Notes: a model not told the origin generated them from the sequence alone. A stretch of 35,264 nt of DNA from Dyella acidisoli (GCF_030160295.1 NZ_BSOB01000012.1:1-35264), one strand, 5' to 3'; counted from the stretch's first letter, positions 1-8,909 are shown. Numbers and translations: made by a program.

Positions 1-80
1 TGGTGAGGCCTCATACATAGATGCAGCCGGCATTCGGGGATGAAAAAAGCGGTTGACGAAGGGGGCGAGTCCATACATAG
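1..80 (-). repeat. Dispersed repeat fragment, related to the one at the right window edge
   Basis: Read on the minus strand this stretch contains ATGGACTCGCCCCC near one end and GAGGCCTCA near the other. The same two words, in the same order, occur at 35173-35206. CATACATAG also occurs twice here (12-20 and 72-80). No gene is visible. It looks like one member of an intergenic repeat family. Confidence 0.45.
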
Positions 81-101
81 GCTGGGATGAAATCCCAGCA
101 T
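77..101. repeat. Small palindromic repeat (GCTGGGAT/ATCCCAGC)
   Basis: A perfect hairpin with stem GCTGGGAT and a short GAA-type loop. It lies downstream of the TlpA-like gene, which reads towards it, so it may act as a transcript end. It resembles the TAGGTTGGGGTGA palindromes at 3058-3129 and 5541-5568. Confidence 0.5.
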
Positions 102-138
102 CGGAAAGCGCGAAGCATGCCGGGATTACCATCCAAGC

Positions 139-663
139 TTAAGAATTCCCAAGCAGCGGTGTAACGATCCGGTCGAGACGTTCTTGCGTCCACACCGGCT
201 GTTTGTCCTTCCATCCATTGTCGACCAGCTTCCCATCACGATCGATGGTAAAGCTCACCGGCAGATGCCAGATGCGCCCGTAGCCGGCCACATGCGGATC
301 ACCGAGCAAGCCGACCGGAAAACTCAGCGTGCTGGCTACCTTGTGCACTTGGTCGAGGCTGTCCGGTTCGTCGAGGCTGAAACCGAGCACGACCAATCCG
401 TCCTTCGCATGCTCGCTTGCGTAGCGCGAAAGTAGGGGAAGTTCTTCGCGGCATGGACCGCACCATGTAGCCCAGAAAGTGACAATGACTACTTTGCCGC
501 GCAGATCGCTCAACGCGATGTGCTTGCCGTCGAGTGTGGTGAGCGTGATGGCCGGAGCGGGCTGGCCGACGACGAGGTCGTTGGCGAATGTGGGGAGCGC
601 TATGAGGCATAGCATCAAGACGATGCATATATGCCGTAGATAAGTGTTACGAAGCATGGTCAT
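139..663 (-). CDS. TlpA/ResA-like thiol-disulfide oxidoreductase
   Basis: A 174-residue periplasmic thioredoxin-fold protein. An N-terminal hydrophobic signal segment (about residues 9-27, ending in PTFA) is followed by an AhpC/TSA-Redoxin type domain. The active site is WCGPC, with Cys68 and Cys71, after the FWATWCGPC run typical of TlpA and ResA, and a cis-Pro region (HLPVSF) is present near residue 134. Family members reduce disulfides in the periplasm, for example in cytochrome c or copper-centre maturation. It is the last gene of a probable minus-strand operon with the beta-barrel protein and the DUF2946-like protein, which hints at a metal or redox task. A start at Met1 or Met3 is possible; no strong ribosome binding site distinguishes them. 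Confidence 0.88.
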   Translation of the reverse strand: MTMLRNTYLRHICIVLMLCLIALPTFANDLVVGQPAPAITLTTLDGKHIALSDLRGKVVIVTFWATWCGPCREELPLLSRYASEHAKDGLVVLGFSLDEPDSLDQVHKVASTLSFPVGLLGDPHVAGYGRIWHLPVSFTIDRDGKLVDNGWKDKQPVWTQERLDRIVTPLLGNS

Positions 664-706
664 TGGTGTGTTTTAGTCTTGTAGGACATTCTCGCATCCC
701 TCGAGG

Positions 707-786
707 CCGTCATTCCCGCGAAAGCGGGAATCCATTTTGCTCTGGTGCCGAGACGAAGATGGATTCCCGCTTTCGCGGGAATGACG
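707..786. repeat. Inverted pair of GTCATTCCCGCGAAAGCGGGAAT-type REP units
   Basis: Two units (707-735 and 759-786) are inverted copies of each other, and each is itself palindromic (ATTCCCGC/GCGGGAAT). They sit between the beta-barrel gene and the TlpA-like gene of the same operon, where the hairpin could stabilise the upstream part of the transcript. The same unit recurs singly at 30683-30710, and a GC-variant pair lies at 33093-33215. Confidence 0.8.
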
Positions 787-808
787 ACCATGTGGGTCAC
801 ATGTTTGG

Positions 809-1897
809 TTAGAGTTTCATACTCACACCCACCGTCCCCGTCCATCCAGGAAACACCTGATACCCCTGCAGACGACTATAAATAGGCACCTGCACGAACG
901 CATACACTTGCAGATTCTTGCTCACACTCGCGCTGATACCCGGGCTGAGATAGGCCACGGTGCCTTCGGTATCCGGCACGTCGGCAAGAAAACCTTGGTC
1001 AGCCATCTTGTGCGACCAGTTGATCTGCACTTGCGGCACCCAGTTCGGATGCGCCTCGTAGCGCAAGCCGACGCTGACGGTAGTGAGGTTGCCCGGGCGG
1101 TAATCGCCGCCAGGCTGGTTGAGGTTTTCCTTCACCGCCGCCTGAAATTGTGCGCTGGCGAATGCATCGAAGTTCTGGCTCACCGGCTGGAAGTAATACG
1201 CACCAACGATCAGGTCGGTACTGCCTGTGCCTGCCTGCAGATCCGTATCGAGTGATTGCCCCAAGACGGGGCCGTTACGGAACGTGACCGGATGGCCGAT
1301 CAGATTACCGTCCGCGTTTTGTCCGCCGTAATTGCCCGTCGGCAGCTTCACGCCAAACTGCACACCCAGGTTGTGCGTCGGCAAAAAGCCTTGGTAATTG
1401 GCCAAGATCTTGACGTCGCCCAGACCGGAAACATGTGTGCTGCTGACTTGGTCCGGCGCGGTTTCCGCCGGCGTATAGGGCTGCAGTTGCGTACCGTAAG
1501 TGCTGTGATCGCGGATCACGTACGGCACGATCACACTCACGCCCCAATCCGCATTAAAGCGATACATCGCGGTGAGGTTGATGTAGCGATTGGTGGTGTT
1601 CTTCTCGATTTCTCCACCACCCAGCGCCGGATTGGCCGGTTGATCGACCACCTGTTCCGCCGTGGCTTTGCGGCTGCCGTGGCGTAATTGATTCTGATCG
1701 ATATAGGTGTAGTCGACATTGATGCGCCAGCCCTCGGCGGTTGAATAACCGGTGGCGGCGTCGGTGCTGAGCGTGCAACCGCAGGTGGCACATGCTTGCA
1801 CCGCCTGTGGCAATGCAAAGGTAGCAAGCAAACCCATGATCGTCACGTGCGGACGTGATCGCACGCGCTTGGCACGTACGGACTGTTGAAGACTCAT
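809..1897 (-). CDS. Outer-membrane beta-barrel protein, MetA-like transporter family
   Basis: About 362 residues starting at the ATG at 1897, which has AGGAG eight bases upstream; the open frame runs further upstream but without a start signal. There is an N-terminal signal peptide (cleavage near AVQA), then a short Cys motif CATCGC at the mature N-terminus. After it come repeated amphipathic strands with aromatic girdle residues (RYINLTAMYRF, VSVIVPYVIRD, SVGLRYEAHP), and the protein ends in hydrophobic MKL. This pattern fits the Phenol_MetA_deg or 'transporter' barrel family, whose substrates are mostly unknown. The N-terminal CxxCxC is unusual and could bind metal or take part in thiol exchange with the neighbouring TlpA-like protein (inference). 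It sits between the DUF2946-like gene and the TlpA-like gene. Confidence 0.75.
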   Translation of the reverse strand: MSLQQSVRAKRVRSRPHVTIMGLLATFALPQAVQACATCGCTLSTDAATGYSTAEGWRINVDYTYIDQNQLRHGSRKATAEQVVDQPANPALGGGEIEKNTTNRYINLTAMYRFNADWGVSVIVPYVIRDHSTYGTQLQPYTPAETAPDQVSSTHVSGLGDVKILANYQGFLPTHNLGVQFGVKLPTGNYGGQNADGNLIGHPVTFRNGPVLGQSLDTDLQAGTGSTDLIVGAYYFQPVSQNFDAFASAQFQAAVKENLNQPGGDYRPGNLTTVSVGLRYEAHPNWVPQVQINWSHKMADQGFLADVPDTEGTVAYLSPGISASVSKNLQVYAFVQVPIYSRLQGYQVFPGWTGTVGVSMKL

Positions 1898-2064
1898 CGA
1901 ATGGAAACTCCTGTTGCCACCACGGCCAGGTGGTGCAACGCCTGTAAAAGACGCGCTGCAGCGATTGGCCACATGCGACGCATCGCATGCGCTATTCGGC
2001 AGTGTGAATAAAGCGCATGAACGGCATGGCACAACGGCCAGGCGCGACGTCCATGCGTGGCGTG

Positions 2065-2436
2065 TCAGGCGATGAGCGGCGGGCCGCGTGGGTTTGCGCT
2101 AAGGAGACGCGATGCAGGCTTTTCGTCGATCCGGTGGATCGATGCAATCGTCGAAACGGGTACAACGGGCGCCAGATAAACCACCACGCCCGAAGCAAGC
2201 AGCGGCGTGTGATTGAGCAGTACGCAATACGGGCAGCGATCGGTCGGATCAGCAGGCGTTTGCGGCGAGGAAGGGTGCTTCGTGCTGGCAAGTTGATGGA
2301 CCGGGCAGTCACCGTCCGCGACGGACATGGCCGTCATGGACATGCTTCGCGACAGCACCGGCATCACGACGATCAACGCCATGGCCAGCATTGCCAGCCA
2401 TGTCACGGATCGAAGTGGACGTCTGCCTTGCAGCAC
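2065..2436 (-). CDS. DUF2946-like membrane or secreted protein
   Basis: A 123-residue protein. I place the start at the GTG at 2436 because AAGGGA lies about seven bases upstream; the longer open frame shows no start signal. The N-terminus is basic and then hydrophobic (TWLAMLAMALIVVMPVL), as in a signal or anchor. The body has CPVH and later CPYCVLLNH, the CPxC-and-His signature of DUF2946 proteins. A second hydrophobic stretch (LLASGVVVYLAPVVPV) follows. DUF2946 genes often accompany copper-handling or TonB-dependent transport genes; that role is inferred here from family and neighbours only. It is the first gene of the minus-strand set. Confidence 0.65.
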   Translation of the reverse strand: MLQGRRPLRSVTWLAMLAMALIVVMPVLSRSMSMTAMSVADGDCPVHQLASTKHPSSPQTPADPTDRCPYCVLLNHTPLLASGVVVYLAPVVPVSTIASIHRIDEKPASRLLSANPRGPPLIA

Positions 2437-2555
2437 GATGGTTTCCCTTGGAGCGAGTGCGCCCGACGCATAAGCGTAGCACGCTCCGAAGATAGCTAAG
2501 GTAACAGCATGGGAATATCTTGCGTCGAATATCGAAACCAGGCGGGGGCAGGCCC

Positions 2556-3060
2556 ATGGCGAAGAAAGTGGGCTTATGGATCGGTGCGCCGCTGCTGGTT
2601 GCAGCGGCAGTGATTTTCCGGCCCGACCAAGCCGCGCATGACTTGTGTTCGGTGATATTCGTGGGTGCGTCTTACGTATACGCGCCTGCATGCACGCACG
2701 TACGCACGCTTTGGCCGGCTCTATCTCGACAATGGCGTGGCGCCGGATGGACAGCGCGTTCTTCCCGAAGGCTGGGTGGACTGGTCGCGCCGCTCCACAC
2801 TGGGGTCGACATATGGCGCAGGTTTCTGGACCAACGATGGATCGGATGATTTCACCAAGTGGCGCATATCGAAGGGCTTTCCGAAGGATGGCTATTTCGC
2901 CAGTGGCTTTCTTGGTCAGCGGATTTACATCGTGCCGTCGGCGAAATTGGTGATTGTGAGCTTTGGTTATTCGCGACCGCCGGATTTTGGGATGGAGGAT
3001 GATCTGGCGTTGATTGCGGCAGCGATCAGGGCGACGCCAGGGAAGACGAATTCGCTGTAG
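2556..3060 (+). pseudogene. Decayed serine hydrolase (class C beta-lactamase-like)
   Basis: The N-terminal piece (from the ATG at 2556; MAKKVGLWIGAPLLV, a membrane or signal segment) and the C-terminal piece (about 2715-3060, with PDGQRVLPEGWVDWSR, GAGFWTN and FLGQRIYIVPSAKLVIVSFG) are in different frames. The C-terminal part is the typical end of beta-lactamase/6-aminohexanoate-dimer hydrolase family enzymes. The central catalytic region, with the SxxK and YxN motifs, is missing. The junction lies around 2640-2715, next to a run of GCACGCACGTACGCACGC that may have helped the deletion or slippage. No functional product is expected. Confidence 0.7.
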
Positions 3061-3129
3061 GTTGGGGTGAAAAAACCAGCGTTGATATGTGCATTTGGAT
3101 CGTGATGTTCGGGTTTTCACCCAACCTAC
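3058..3129. repeat. Inverted repeat TAGGTTGGGGTGAAAA / TTTTCACCCAACCTA
   Basis: The arms at 3058-3074 and 3114-3129 pair with one bulged base. The same arm word recurs as a tight palindrome at 5541-5568. It lies immediately after the pseudogene stop and may be a REP-type repeat or terminator relic. Confidence 0.6.
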
Positions 3130-3410
3130 GGTGGTCCAACTGCACATCTGGCGAAATGGACATCTGGCGAAAACGTGATGCGTGAGTGAAGAACGCACGC
3201 ACATGTCTTCTGCATTTAAAAAAAGTGCAACAGGGTCTTTCATGAAGCTTGCTTGAGGTTCAGAATCAGAACGCACACACGTCTTCATCGAATGTGCGAC
3301 CGAGTGGTGACGCGTTCAGAATGGTTCGGCTTGCGACGTTAGCTACGTACTTGCAGGCAAGGCTCCGTGAATCTTCATCATGTCTTCACATCGGGTTTTC
3401 CGATTGATTT
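3130..3410. other. Gene-free stretch upstream of the hybrid kinase
   Basis: No convincing coding region. It holds two short direct repeats: ACATCTGGCGAAA at 3143-3155 and 3159-3171, and a looser repeat of GAACGCAC-CACA-GTCTTC near 3191 and 3269. The promoter of the kinase gene must lie here, but I see no clear -35/-10 pair. Confidence 0.5.
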
Positions 3411-5018
3411 GTGGTTCGAATGCGCATGGAAAATCTATCTGCAAAGTTTGTCGTTGCCTCTCCTTCTTCGTTGACGGCGGAGAATCAATATCGGCTGTTG
3501 GTTGAGTCGATTACCGACTACGCCATTTTCATGTTGGACCCAGAGGGACGCGTGGTCAGCTGGAATCTTGGTGCCGAACGCATCAAGGGTTACACGGCGG
3601 AGGAAATCATCGGCAAGCATTTTTCCTTGTTCTATACGCAAGCCGATCGGGATGCGGGCATGCCTCAGAAAAATCTGATGCGCGCCTTATCCGAAGGGCG
3701 CGTGGAAAGTGAAGGATGGCGCGTGCGCAAGGACGGCTCGCGGTTCTGGGCAAATGTAGTAGTTGACCGCATTCTGGACGACTACGGCCAATGGGTGGGC
3801 TTTGCCAAGATCACGCGTGACGTGACCGACCAGCGTGATGCTGCGGAGGAGTTGGACCGTGCACGCGAAGCGTTGTTTCAGTCGCAGAAGACCGAAGCCA
3901 TCGGTAAGCTCACCGGCGGCGTAGCGCATGATTTCAACAATCTGCTGATGGTGATCCAGAGCTGTTTGGACATGGTGGAGCTGAAGCTGCCGCACGAGTC
4001 GCCGCTACGAAAGTTGGTGCAGAACGCACAATCGGCCGTACAGCGCGGCGCGGCATTGACACAGCGCATGCTCGCTTTTGCCCGCAAACAGAAGCTGCGC
4101 GTAGCACCTGTGGACATCGCGTCGCTGGTGGCCAATATGACCGAACTGCTGCGCCGCTCGCTCGGTCCACGGGTCAACATCACCACGATGTTCCCACCGT
4201 CGCTCCATTCGGTGAAGACCGATGCCAATCAACTGGAGCTGGCGTTGATGAACCTCGCCGTCAACGCACGTGATGCCATGCCGGAGGGCGGCGAGCTGAC
4301 CATCACCGCGCGCAATGTGATCATCGATGCTACGCATTCGACGCAGCTTGCGCCGGGTGAATACGTGTGCCTTTCCGTCACCGATGAAGGCGAAGGCATG
4401 GACGAAGAAACGCAAGTCAAGGCGACCGAACCGTTCTTCACCACCAAAGGTGTGGGAAAAGGGACCGGGCTGGGCTTGTCGATGGTGCACGGCCTTACCG
4501 AGCAATCGGGCGGGCGCCTGGTGATCAAGAGCAGCAAGGGCTTCGGTACGCGAGTGGAAATGTGGCTGCCCAGCGTACGGCCGCAATTGGCCGACCATGC
4601 AAACGACACAGCACCGGTGTTGACGTCACTAAAGCCGTTCGTTGCGCCGCACAGCTTGTACATCGTGATGGTGGATGACGATCCGCTGGTACGAAACGCT
4701 ACGGGTGCGGTGTTGCAGGATCTGGGGCATCGCGTAACGGAAGTTGCCTCGGCCGAGGAGGCCTTGCAGGTATTGGAAACCTGTCCGGATGTCGACATGC
4801 TGATTACCGACCACGCCATGCCAGGCATGACGGGTGCCCAACTCGTCGGCGAAGTGAATATCCGCTGGCCTGCGTTGCCCGTGGTATTGGCCACGGGGTA
4901 TGCAGAAATTCCGGGGGATTTGAGTGACGGCGCCACGCGCTTGTCCAAGCCGTACGATCGTCTTGGCCTGGTGGAAGCGATTGCGAAAGCCGTGGAAGAC
5001 AGGCAGGTGCATGCCTGA
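3411..5018 (+). CDS. PAS - HisKA - HATPase - REC hybrid sensor histidine kinase
   Basis: A 535-residue soluble hybrid kinase without membrane segments. The PAS domain covers about residues 24-140 (WNLGAERIKGY, WRVRKDGSRFWANVV, ITRDVTDQ). The HisKA box is GGVAHDFNNLL, with the phospho-accepting His173. The ATPase N box is NLAVNARDAM (Asn285), the G1 box DEGEGM (Asp325) and the G2 box GTGLGLSMV. A C-terminal receiver domain (about 417-530) has acidic residues VDDD, phospho-acceptor Asp467 in LITDHAMPGM, and Lys513. The PAS domain senses an unknown cytosolic cue. The start is ambiguous: GTG 3411, ATG 3420 or ATG 3426; none has a strong ribosome binding site. No separate response regulator is adjacent, so the receiver domain is either the output or a phosphorelay step. 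Confidence 0.9.
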   Translation: MVRMRMENLSAKFVVASPSSLTAENQYRLLVESITDYAIFMLDPEGRVVSWNLGAERIKGYTAEEIIGKHFSLFYTQADRDAGMPQKNLMRALSEGRVESEGWRVRKDGSRFWANVVVDRILDDYGQWVGFAKITRDVTDQRDAAEELDRAREALFQSQKTEAIGKLTGGVAHDFNNLLMVIQSCLDMVELKLPHESPLRKLVQNAQSAVQRGAALTQRMLAFARKQKLRVAPVDIASLVANMTELLRRSLGPRVNITTMFPPSLHSVKTDANQLELALMNLAVNARDAMPEGGELTITARNVIIDATHSTQLAPGEYVCLSVTDEGEGMDEETQVKATEPFFTTKGVGKGTGLGLSMVHGLTEQSGGRLVIKSSKGFGTRVEMWLPSVRPQLADHANDTAPVLTSLKPFVAPHSLYIVMVDDDPLVRNATGAVLQDLGHRVTEVASAEEALQVLETCPDVDMLITDHAMPGMTGAQLVGEVNIRWPALPVVLATGYAEIPGDLSDGATRLSKPYDRLGLVEAIAKAVEDRQVHA

Positions 5019-5216
5019 ATTTCGCAGGTGCTTGTATGCATTGGACGAGTTTCAAGCTCGGCGCTACGCCGCCGGGCGCGGTACCTGCCACGCCGGTCGT
5101 TCCATGAGCAAATTCCTAACCAGATGCATTACAAACTCCTAACGGTCCCAGGCGCACATTGATCGTCCAGGTAGCGTTCGCTGCCTTGGGCAACCGTAAG
5201 CGTGTGGAGGCCCTCC

Positions 5217-5480
5217 ATGAGCACCCCAGATTCCATTTCCCCCGGTAGGTCTCCGGGCTCGCCGCATTCACTGTGGCAGACATGCTCCGACTACATCAGC
5301 CGCATTGTGCGTCCGGCAGCCAAGGCCGAGCATCCGGTGCGTATGACACGTCGGCAGGAATTGCTTGCCGCGCAGGAACAGAAACGTCGCGAACAGCACG
5401 CGCATGTACTGGAACTGCTGCGCGAAGTGAAAGAAAAGAATCAGCACACCCCGCACGATAGCGGCAAACTGAAGGCCTGA
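5217..5480 (+). CDS. Small hypothetical protein, charged C-terminal helix
   Basis: An 87-residue protein I do not recognise. The ATG at 5217 is preceded by GGAGG at the right distance, which decides the start. The first 30 residues are rich in Ser, Pro and Gly. The second half (from about residue 42) is a likely long helix rich in Arg, Glu, Gln and Lys (RRQELLAAQEQKRREQ). There is no Cys pair or membrane segment. It is followed at about 5497-5517 by a GGCCCG/CGGGCC hairpin that may end the transcript. It may bind protein or nucleic acid, but nothing in the sequence proves this. Confidence 0.6.
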   Translation: MSTPDSISPGRSPGSPHSLWQTCSDYISRIVRPAAKAEHPVRMTRRQELLAAQEQKRREQHAHVLELLREVKEKNQHTPHDSGKLKA

Positions 5481-5540
5481 TGTCACGCTTTCGCCGGCCC
5501 GTGTCATGACGGGCCGGCCACATACCCTTTAAGTTAATGC

Positions 5541-5568
5541 ATAGGTTGGGGTGAGAACCCCAACCTAT
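5541..5568. repeat. Palindrome ATAGGTTGGGGT/ACCCCAACCTAT
   Basis: A near-perfect hairpin that overlaps the stop codon of the GGDEF/EAL gene. It uses the same word as the inverted repeat at 3058-3129. For the minus-strand gene it lies where a terminator would be, but there is no U-run. Confidence 0.6.
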
Positions 5569-8549
5569 GTCGTTCCTGGCGAAAGCGGCGGCTCCATCCA
5601 ATGCACCATCGGTGCAGGACTCCCTAGCAAATAACCTTGCCCCATCTCGCATCCCATGCGCACCAGCGCTTCCAGTTGTGCCTGCGTTTCGATGCCTTCG
5701 GCAATGACCTGAATGTTGAGCGCGTGCGCCAAGGCGAGAATCGCGGCGACTACCGTAGTGCTGTTGCTGCTGCCGGCCTTGTCGAGTTCATGCACGAAGG
5801 CGCGGTCGATCTTCAGCATGCGCAAGGGCAGGGAATGCAGATAGCTCAACGACGAGTAACCCGTGCCGAAATCATCCAGCGCAGCGCCTACGCCCGCACT
5901 GCGCAGGCGATCAAGCACGGCGCGTACGCTTTCAGGGTTATCCAGCAAGGCACCTTCCGTCACTTCGGTCACCAGACGGGAGGGTGCAAGACCGGTACGT
6001 TCGAGCATCTTCATGACACGCACGTCGAAATCGACATGGCGAAGATGCAAGGCGGATACGTTGAAGGTGATGAACAGTTCGCTTGATCCTTGCTGCGCGA
6101 GCAGTCGGCAGCTGAGTTCAAACAGGCGCCAATCGATCGCTTCGATCAAACCACTGTCTTCGGCGATCTTTATGAAATCCGACGGCCGCAGCAGGCCGCG
6201 TTGCGGGTGATTCCAGCGAATCAAGGCTTCGTAGCCGACTACCTTACCGTCGGCGAGCTGGCAGATGGGTTGGAGATGTGGTTCGAACTCACCTTGTCGC
6301 AGCGCCTTGCGTAGCTCGCTTTCCATCGCGAGCACGTCCACCATGCCCTTGGCCAGTGCTTCGTCGAACACGGCAAAGCGTTTGCGGCCTAGCTCTTTGG
6401 CTTGGTAAAGCGCCATGTCCGCATCGCGGATCAATTCGTCTGCGTCGCGATAACTGGAATCGCCGAAGGCAATGCCCACGCTTACGGAGGGCTCCAGTTC
6501 CTTGCCGGAAATGCGCAGCGGCGCCGCCACCGCCTGCAGCACGCGATCGGCGATGATGGTGGCGGTATCGGTGTTTTCGATGTGCTCCAGCAGGATGGCG
6601 AATTCATCGCCGGACAGCCGCGCCACCATATCCGGTTCGCGCACGTGCGTAAGCAAACGCATGGCCACGGCTTTGAGGAATTCATCACCCGCCAGGTGAC
6701 CGAGGCTGTCGTTGATTACCTTGAAGCGGTCGACGTCGATGTATAGCAAGGCACAGCGGCGGCTGGAGTCGCTCTGCATGCGGTTGAGAATGCGGTCCAG
6801 CCGTTCACGCAGATAGCTGCGGTTGGGCAGGCCGGTGAGTGGATCGTGCATCACTTGGTGATGCAACTGTTGCTGCATCTGTTCGCGCCGCGCGATTTCG
6901 GCGCGCAGCTCCCGTGTGCGCTCTTCCACGCGGTGTTCGAGCCGCAGATTGGCCAGATGCAACGCTGCAGCGGAGCGGCGACGGTAAATGCTGTTGGCGA
7001 TCTGCAATGCCACGAAGGTGAGCAGTTCCTGTTCCTGCGCGCCGTAGCCGGTGTTTTTTTCGTAGCTCTGCACGGCGACCAGGCCGATCACCGACTCGTC
7101 CACTTTCAGCGGCACACCCAGCCAGCAGGCGGAAGGCTCGCCAATATGGTGCGGTATTACTTCGCCGTCGTGCGTGAGCGCCAAGATGTCTTCGCGCGTG
7201 CCTGACCACGGCTGTCCGCTACGTAGCACGTATTCGCTCAGGCCACGGCCGATCGGTCGCGACAGCTGATGCCGCACGCCGGTATCCATGTAATAGGGAA
7301 ATTCCAGCTTGGTGCGATCGTCGCTGAGCAGGGCGATGAAGAAGTTCTCGGCGTCCAGCAACCGGCCGACCACCGTGTGCACGCGCTCGTAGAACGTGTT
7401 TTCGTCAATGTCGGCGGTGGCGAGCTGGGCCACTTGGAACAGCGCCTCCTGCAGGCGTTCGGCGCGATGCCGCTCGCGTACTTCTTGCAGCAGGCCGCGA
7501 TTCACTTCGGCCAGTTCCTCGGTGCGCTGGCGTACGCGACGTTCGAGTTCGTCCTTGCTTTCCTTGCGTTCCACCGCGGTAAGAATGTGGCTGCCGACGA
7601 ATTCCAACAGAGAGAGATCGTCGTACGAATACACGATGCCGGTGCCGTAGCTTTGCACCACCAGCGCACCTTGCACCTGGCCGTCTCGCAGCATGGGCAC
7701 GCCGAGCCAGTCATCGCTGTCGGGGCCGGCGATCACCAGCGGGCCGTTTACTTGTTCCAGCAACTGCTCGTTGCTGCCCATCAGCGGCTTGCCCTGGGTG
7801 AGCAGGTACCAAGTGAGCGTGTGCCGTCGATCTTCCAGCCGCATGTCGTGGTTGGTTTTCGGTTTGTCTTCATCCTTGACGTCCGCGTAATACAGAAAGC
7901 GCAGGGTTTCCTGTTCCGGGTCGTAGCGGACGATGAAGAAGTTCTCCGCATACATCAGCCCGCTGACGATGCGGTGGATCTCATGCAGCGTGTCCGGCAT
8001 GTCCAGGTCCGAGCCGGAAAGCTCGGAGATGGAGAACAGCGCGCGCTGCAGGTTTTCCGAGTGCTCCAGTTGGCTGTGCGAGTCGTAGAGTTCGGCCAGC
8101 TTGATGGTGTGATGCAATTGGCGCACACCCAGTTGCACGTAGGTACCGATGTGGCCCAGTAGATTCTTGGCCGAGCCCTCCATGGTCGTGGTGAGCAGCA
8201 GTACGACTTGTTGTGTGTTGAGCAGAGTAAGGGCGTAGCGCCTGCCGTCGGATGACACGCGAACACCATCGGCGGCATTCAATGCATCCCGCGCGAGCGT
8301 GAGCTCTTCCGGATCGGGTGGCTGTGCTTCGTCAGCAGCGCTTTGTTCTGGCCGGTACGCAAGCATCAGCACTTTGGCTTTCAAGCAATGAGGCTGCGCC
8401 TGCACCAGGGTTTCGATGAGCGAACAGACTTCGCCGGGAGTTTCGGCTTCGATCAGGCAACCGAGCCACGCAGTATTTTCCGGCTCGTGCGTTGTGATGG
8501 AGATAGGAAGACTCAGGCTCATGGCCACCAATCTGCCGTTATGGCTCAC
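5565..8549 (-). CDS. GAF-GAF-GGDEF-EAL cyclic-di-GMP signalling protein
   Basis: A 994-residue cytosolic protein. It has an N-terminal region of about 180 residues, GAF domain 1 (about 185-325), a linking coiled coil (about 328-365), GAF domain 2 (about 380-525), a second helix, a GGDEF domain (about 560-730) and an EAL domain (about 745-985). The cyclase signature is SGDEF (646-650). The product-inhibition I-site RxxD is present as REPD at 637-640, exactly five residues before it. The EAL domain keeps EAL at 774-776, the ExTE pair, DDFGTGYSS at 892, KID near 913, AEGIET and GQGY, so phosphodiesterase activity is expected. SGDEF variants can be active or regulatory. The start is GTG 8549 or ATG 8522. 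It is a single-gene unit facing the hybrid kinase. Confidence 0.93.
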   Translation of the reverse strand: MSHNGRLVAMSLSLPISITTHEPENTAWLGCLIEAETPGEVCSLIETLVQAQPHCLKAKVLMLAYRPEQSAADEAQPPDPEELTLARDALNAADGVRVSSDGRRYALTLLNTQQVVLLLTTTMEGSAKNLLGHIGTYVQLGVRQLHHTIKLAELYDSHSQLEHSENLQRALFSISELSGSDLDMPDTLHEIHRIVSGLMYAENFFIVRYDPEQETLRFLYYADVKDEDKPKTNHDMRLEDRRHTLTWYLLTQGKPLMGSNEQLLEQVNGPLVIAGPDSDDWLGVPMLRDGQVQGALVVQSYGTGIVYSYDDLSLLEFVGSHILTAVERKESKDELERRVRQRTEELAEVNRGLLQEVRERHRAERLQEALFQVAQLATADIDENTFYERVHTVVGRLLDAENFFIALLSDDRTKLEFPYYMDTGVRHQLSRPIGRGLSEYVLRSGQPWSGTREDILALTHDGEVIPHHIGEPSACWLGVPLKVDESVIGLVAVQSYEKNTGYGAQEQELLTFVALQIANSIYRRRSAAALHLANLRLEHRVEERTRELRAEIARREQMQQQLHHQVMHDPLTGLPNRSYLRERLDRILNRMQSDSSRRCALLYIDVDRFKVINDSLGHLAGDEFLKAVAMRLLTHVREPDMVARLSGDEFAILLEHIENTDTATIIADRVLQAVAAPLRISGKELEPSVSVGIAFGDSSYRDADELIRDADMALYQAKELGRKRFAVFDEALAKGMVDVLAMESELRKALRQGEFEPHLQPICQLADGKVVGYEALIRWNHPQRGLLRPSDFIKIAEDSGLIEAIDWRLFELSCRLLAQQGSSELFITFNVSALHLRHVDFDVRVMKMLERTGLAPSRLVTEVTEGALLDNPESVRAVLDRLRSAGVGAALDDFGTGYSSLSYLHSLPLRMLKIDRAFVHELDKAGSSNSTTVVAAILALAHALNIQVIAEGIETQAQLEALVRMGCEMGQGYLLGSPAPMVHWMEPPLSPGTT

Positions 8550-8909
8550 CTATCAGTGGATACGCGCTGTACAGGAAATGTGAACCCCTGTCGTTAATGA
8601 GGCATTGCTGTCGTGGCTTTGTCAATGTATCGGCTAAGCTGCTGATAGCTTTAAAGATTCATGCGGGTAAGGCTGCTACGCGAAGCTCAGGTTCGGCTTG
8701 AACGGTGATTTGCGCAACGCTTTCGGAAGTTTGGGAGCTGTCCGGTGCCGCCGTTGTTTTCCGCGCAAAGTGGCTCTCGACTCCTGGATAGGCTTCGGCA
8801 AGCTAGCCCCGGGGCGTCGTGACTTAAGGCATGTGCCCCCGCACCTGATGTTCGCCGAGTATGCGCGACGCAGGATCAACTCAATAATCAGGAAGAAAGG
8901 GGAGTTTTC
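8550..8909. other. Gene-free stretch between the GGDEF/EAL gene and the lipoprotein gene
   Basis: No coding region, repeat or hairpin that I can support. It must hold divergent promoters for the flanking genes. A weak pairing TTGTCA then GATAGC near 8619-8650 is possible but not convincing. Confidence 0.4.

Noticed and set aside
2065-3288. A 407-codon open minus-strand frame
   Set aside because: Only the last 123 codons look like a protein (DUF2946 pattern); the rest overlaps the hydrolase remnant and repeats and has no family features.
7269-8162. A 297-codon plus-strand frame inside the GGDEF/EAL gene
   Set aside because: It is the antisense shadow of a clearly coding, domain-rich gene.
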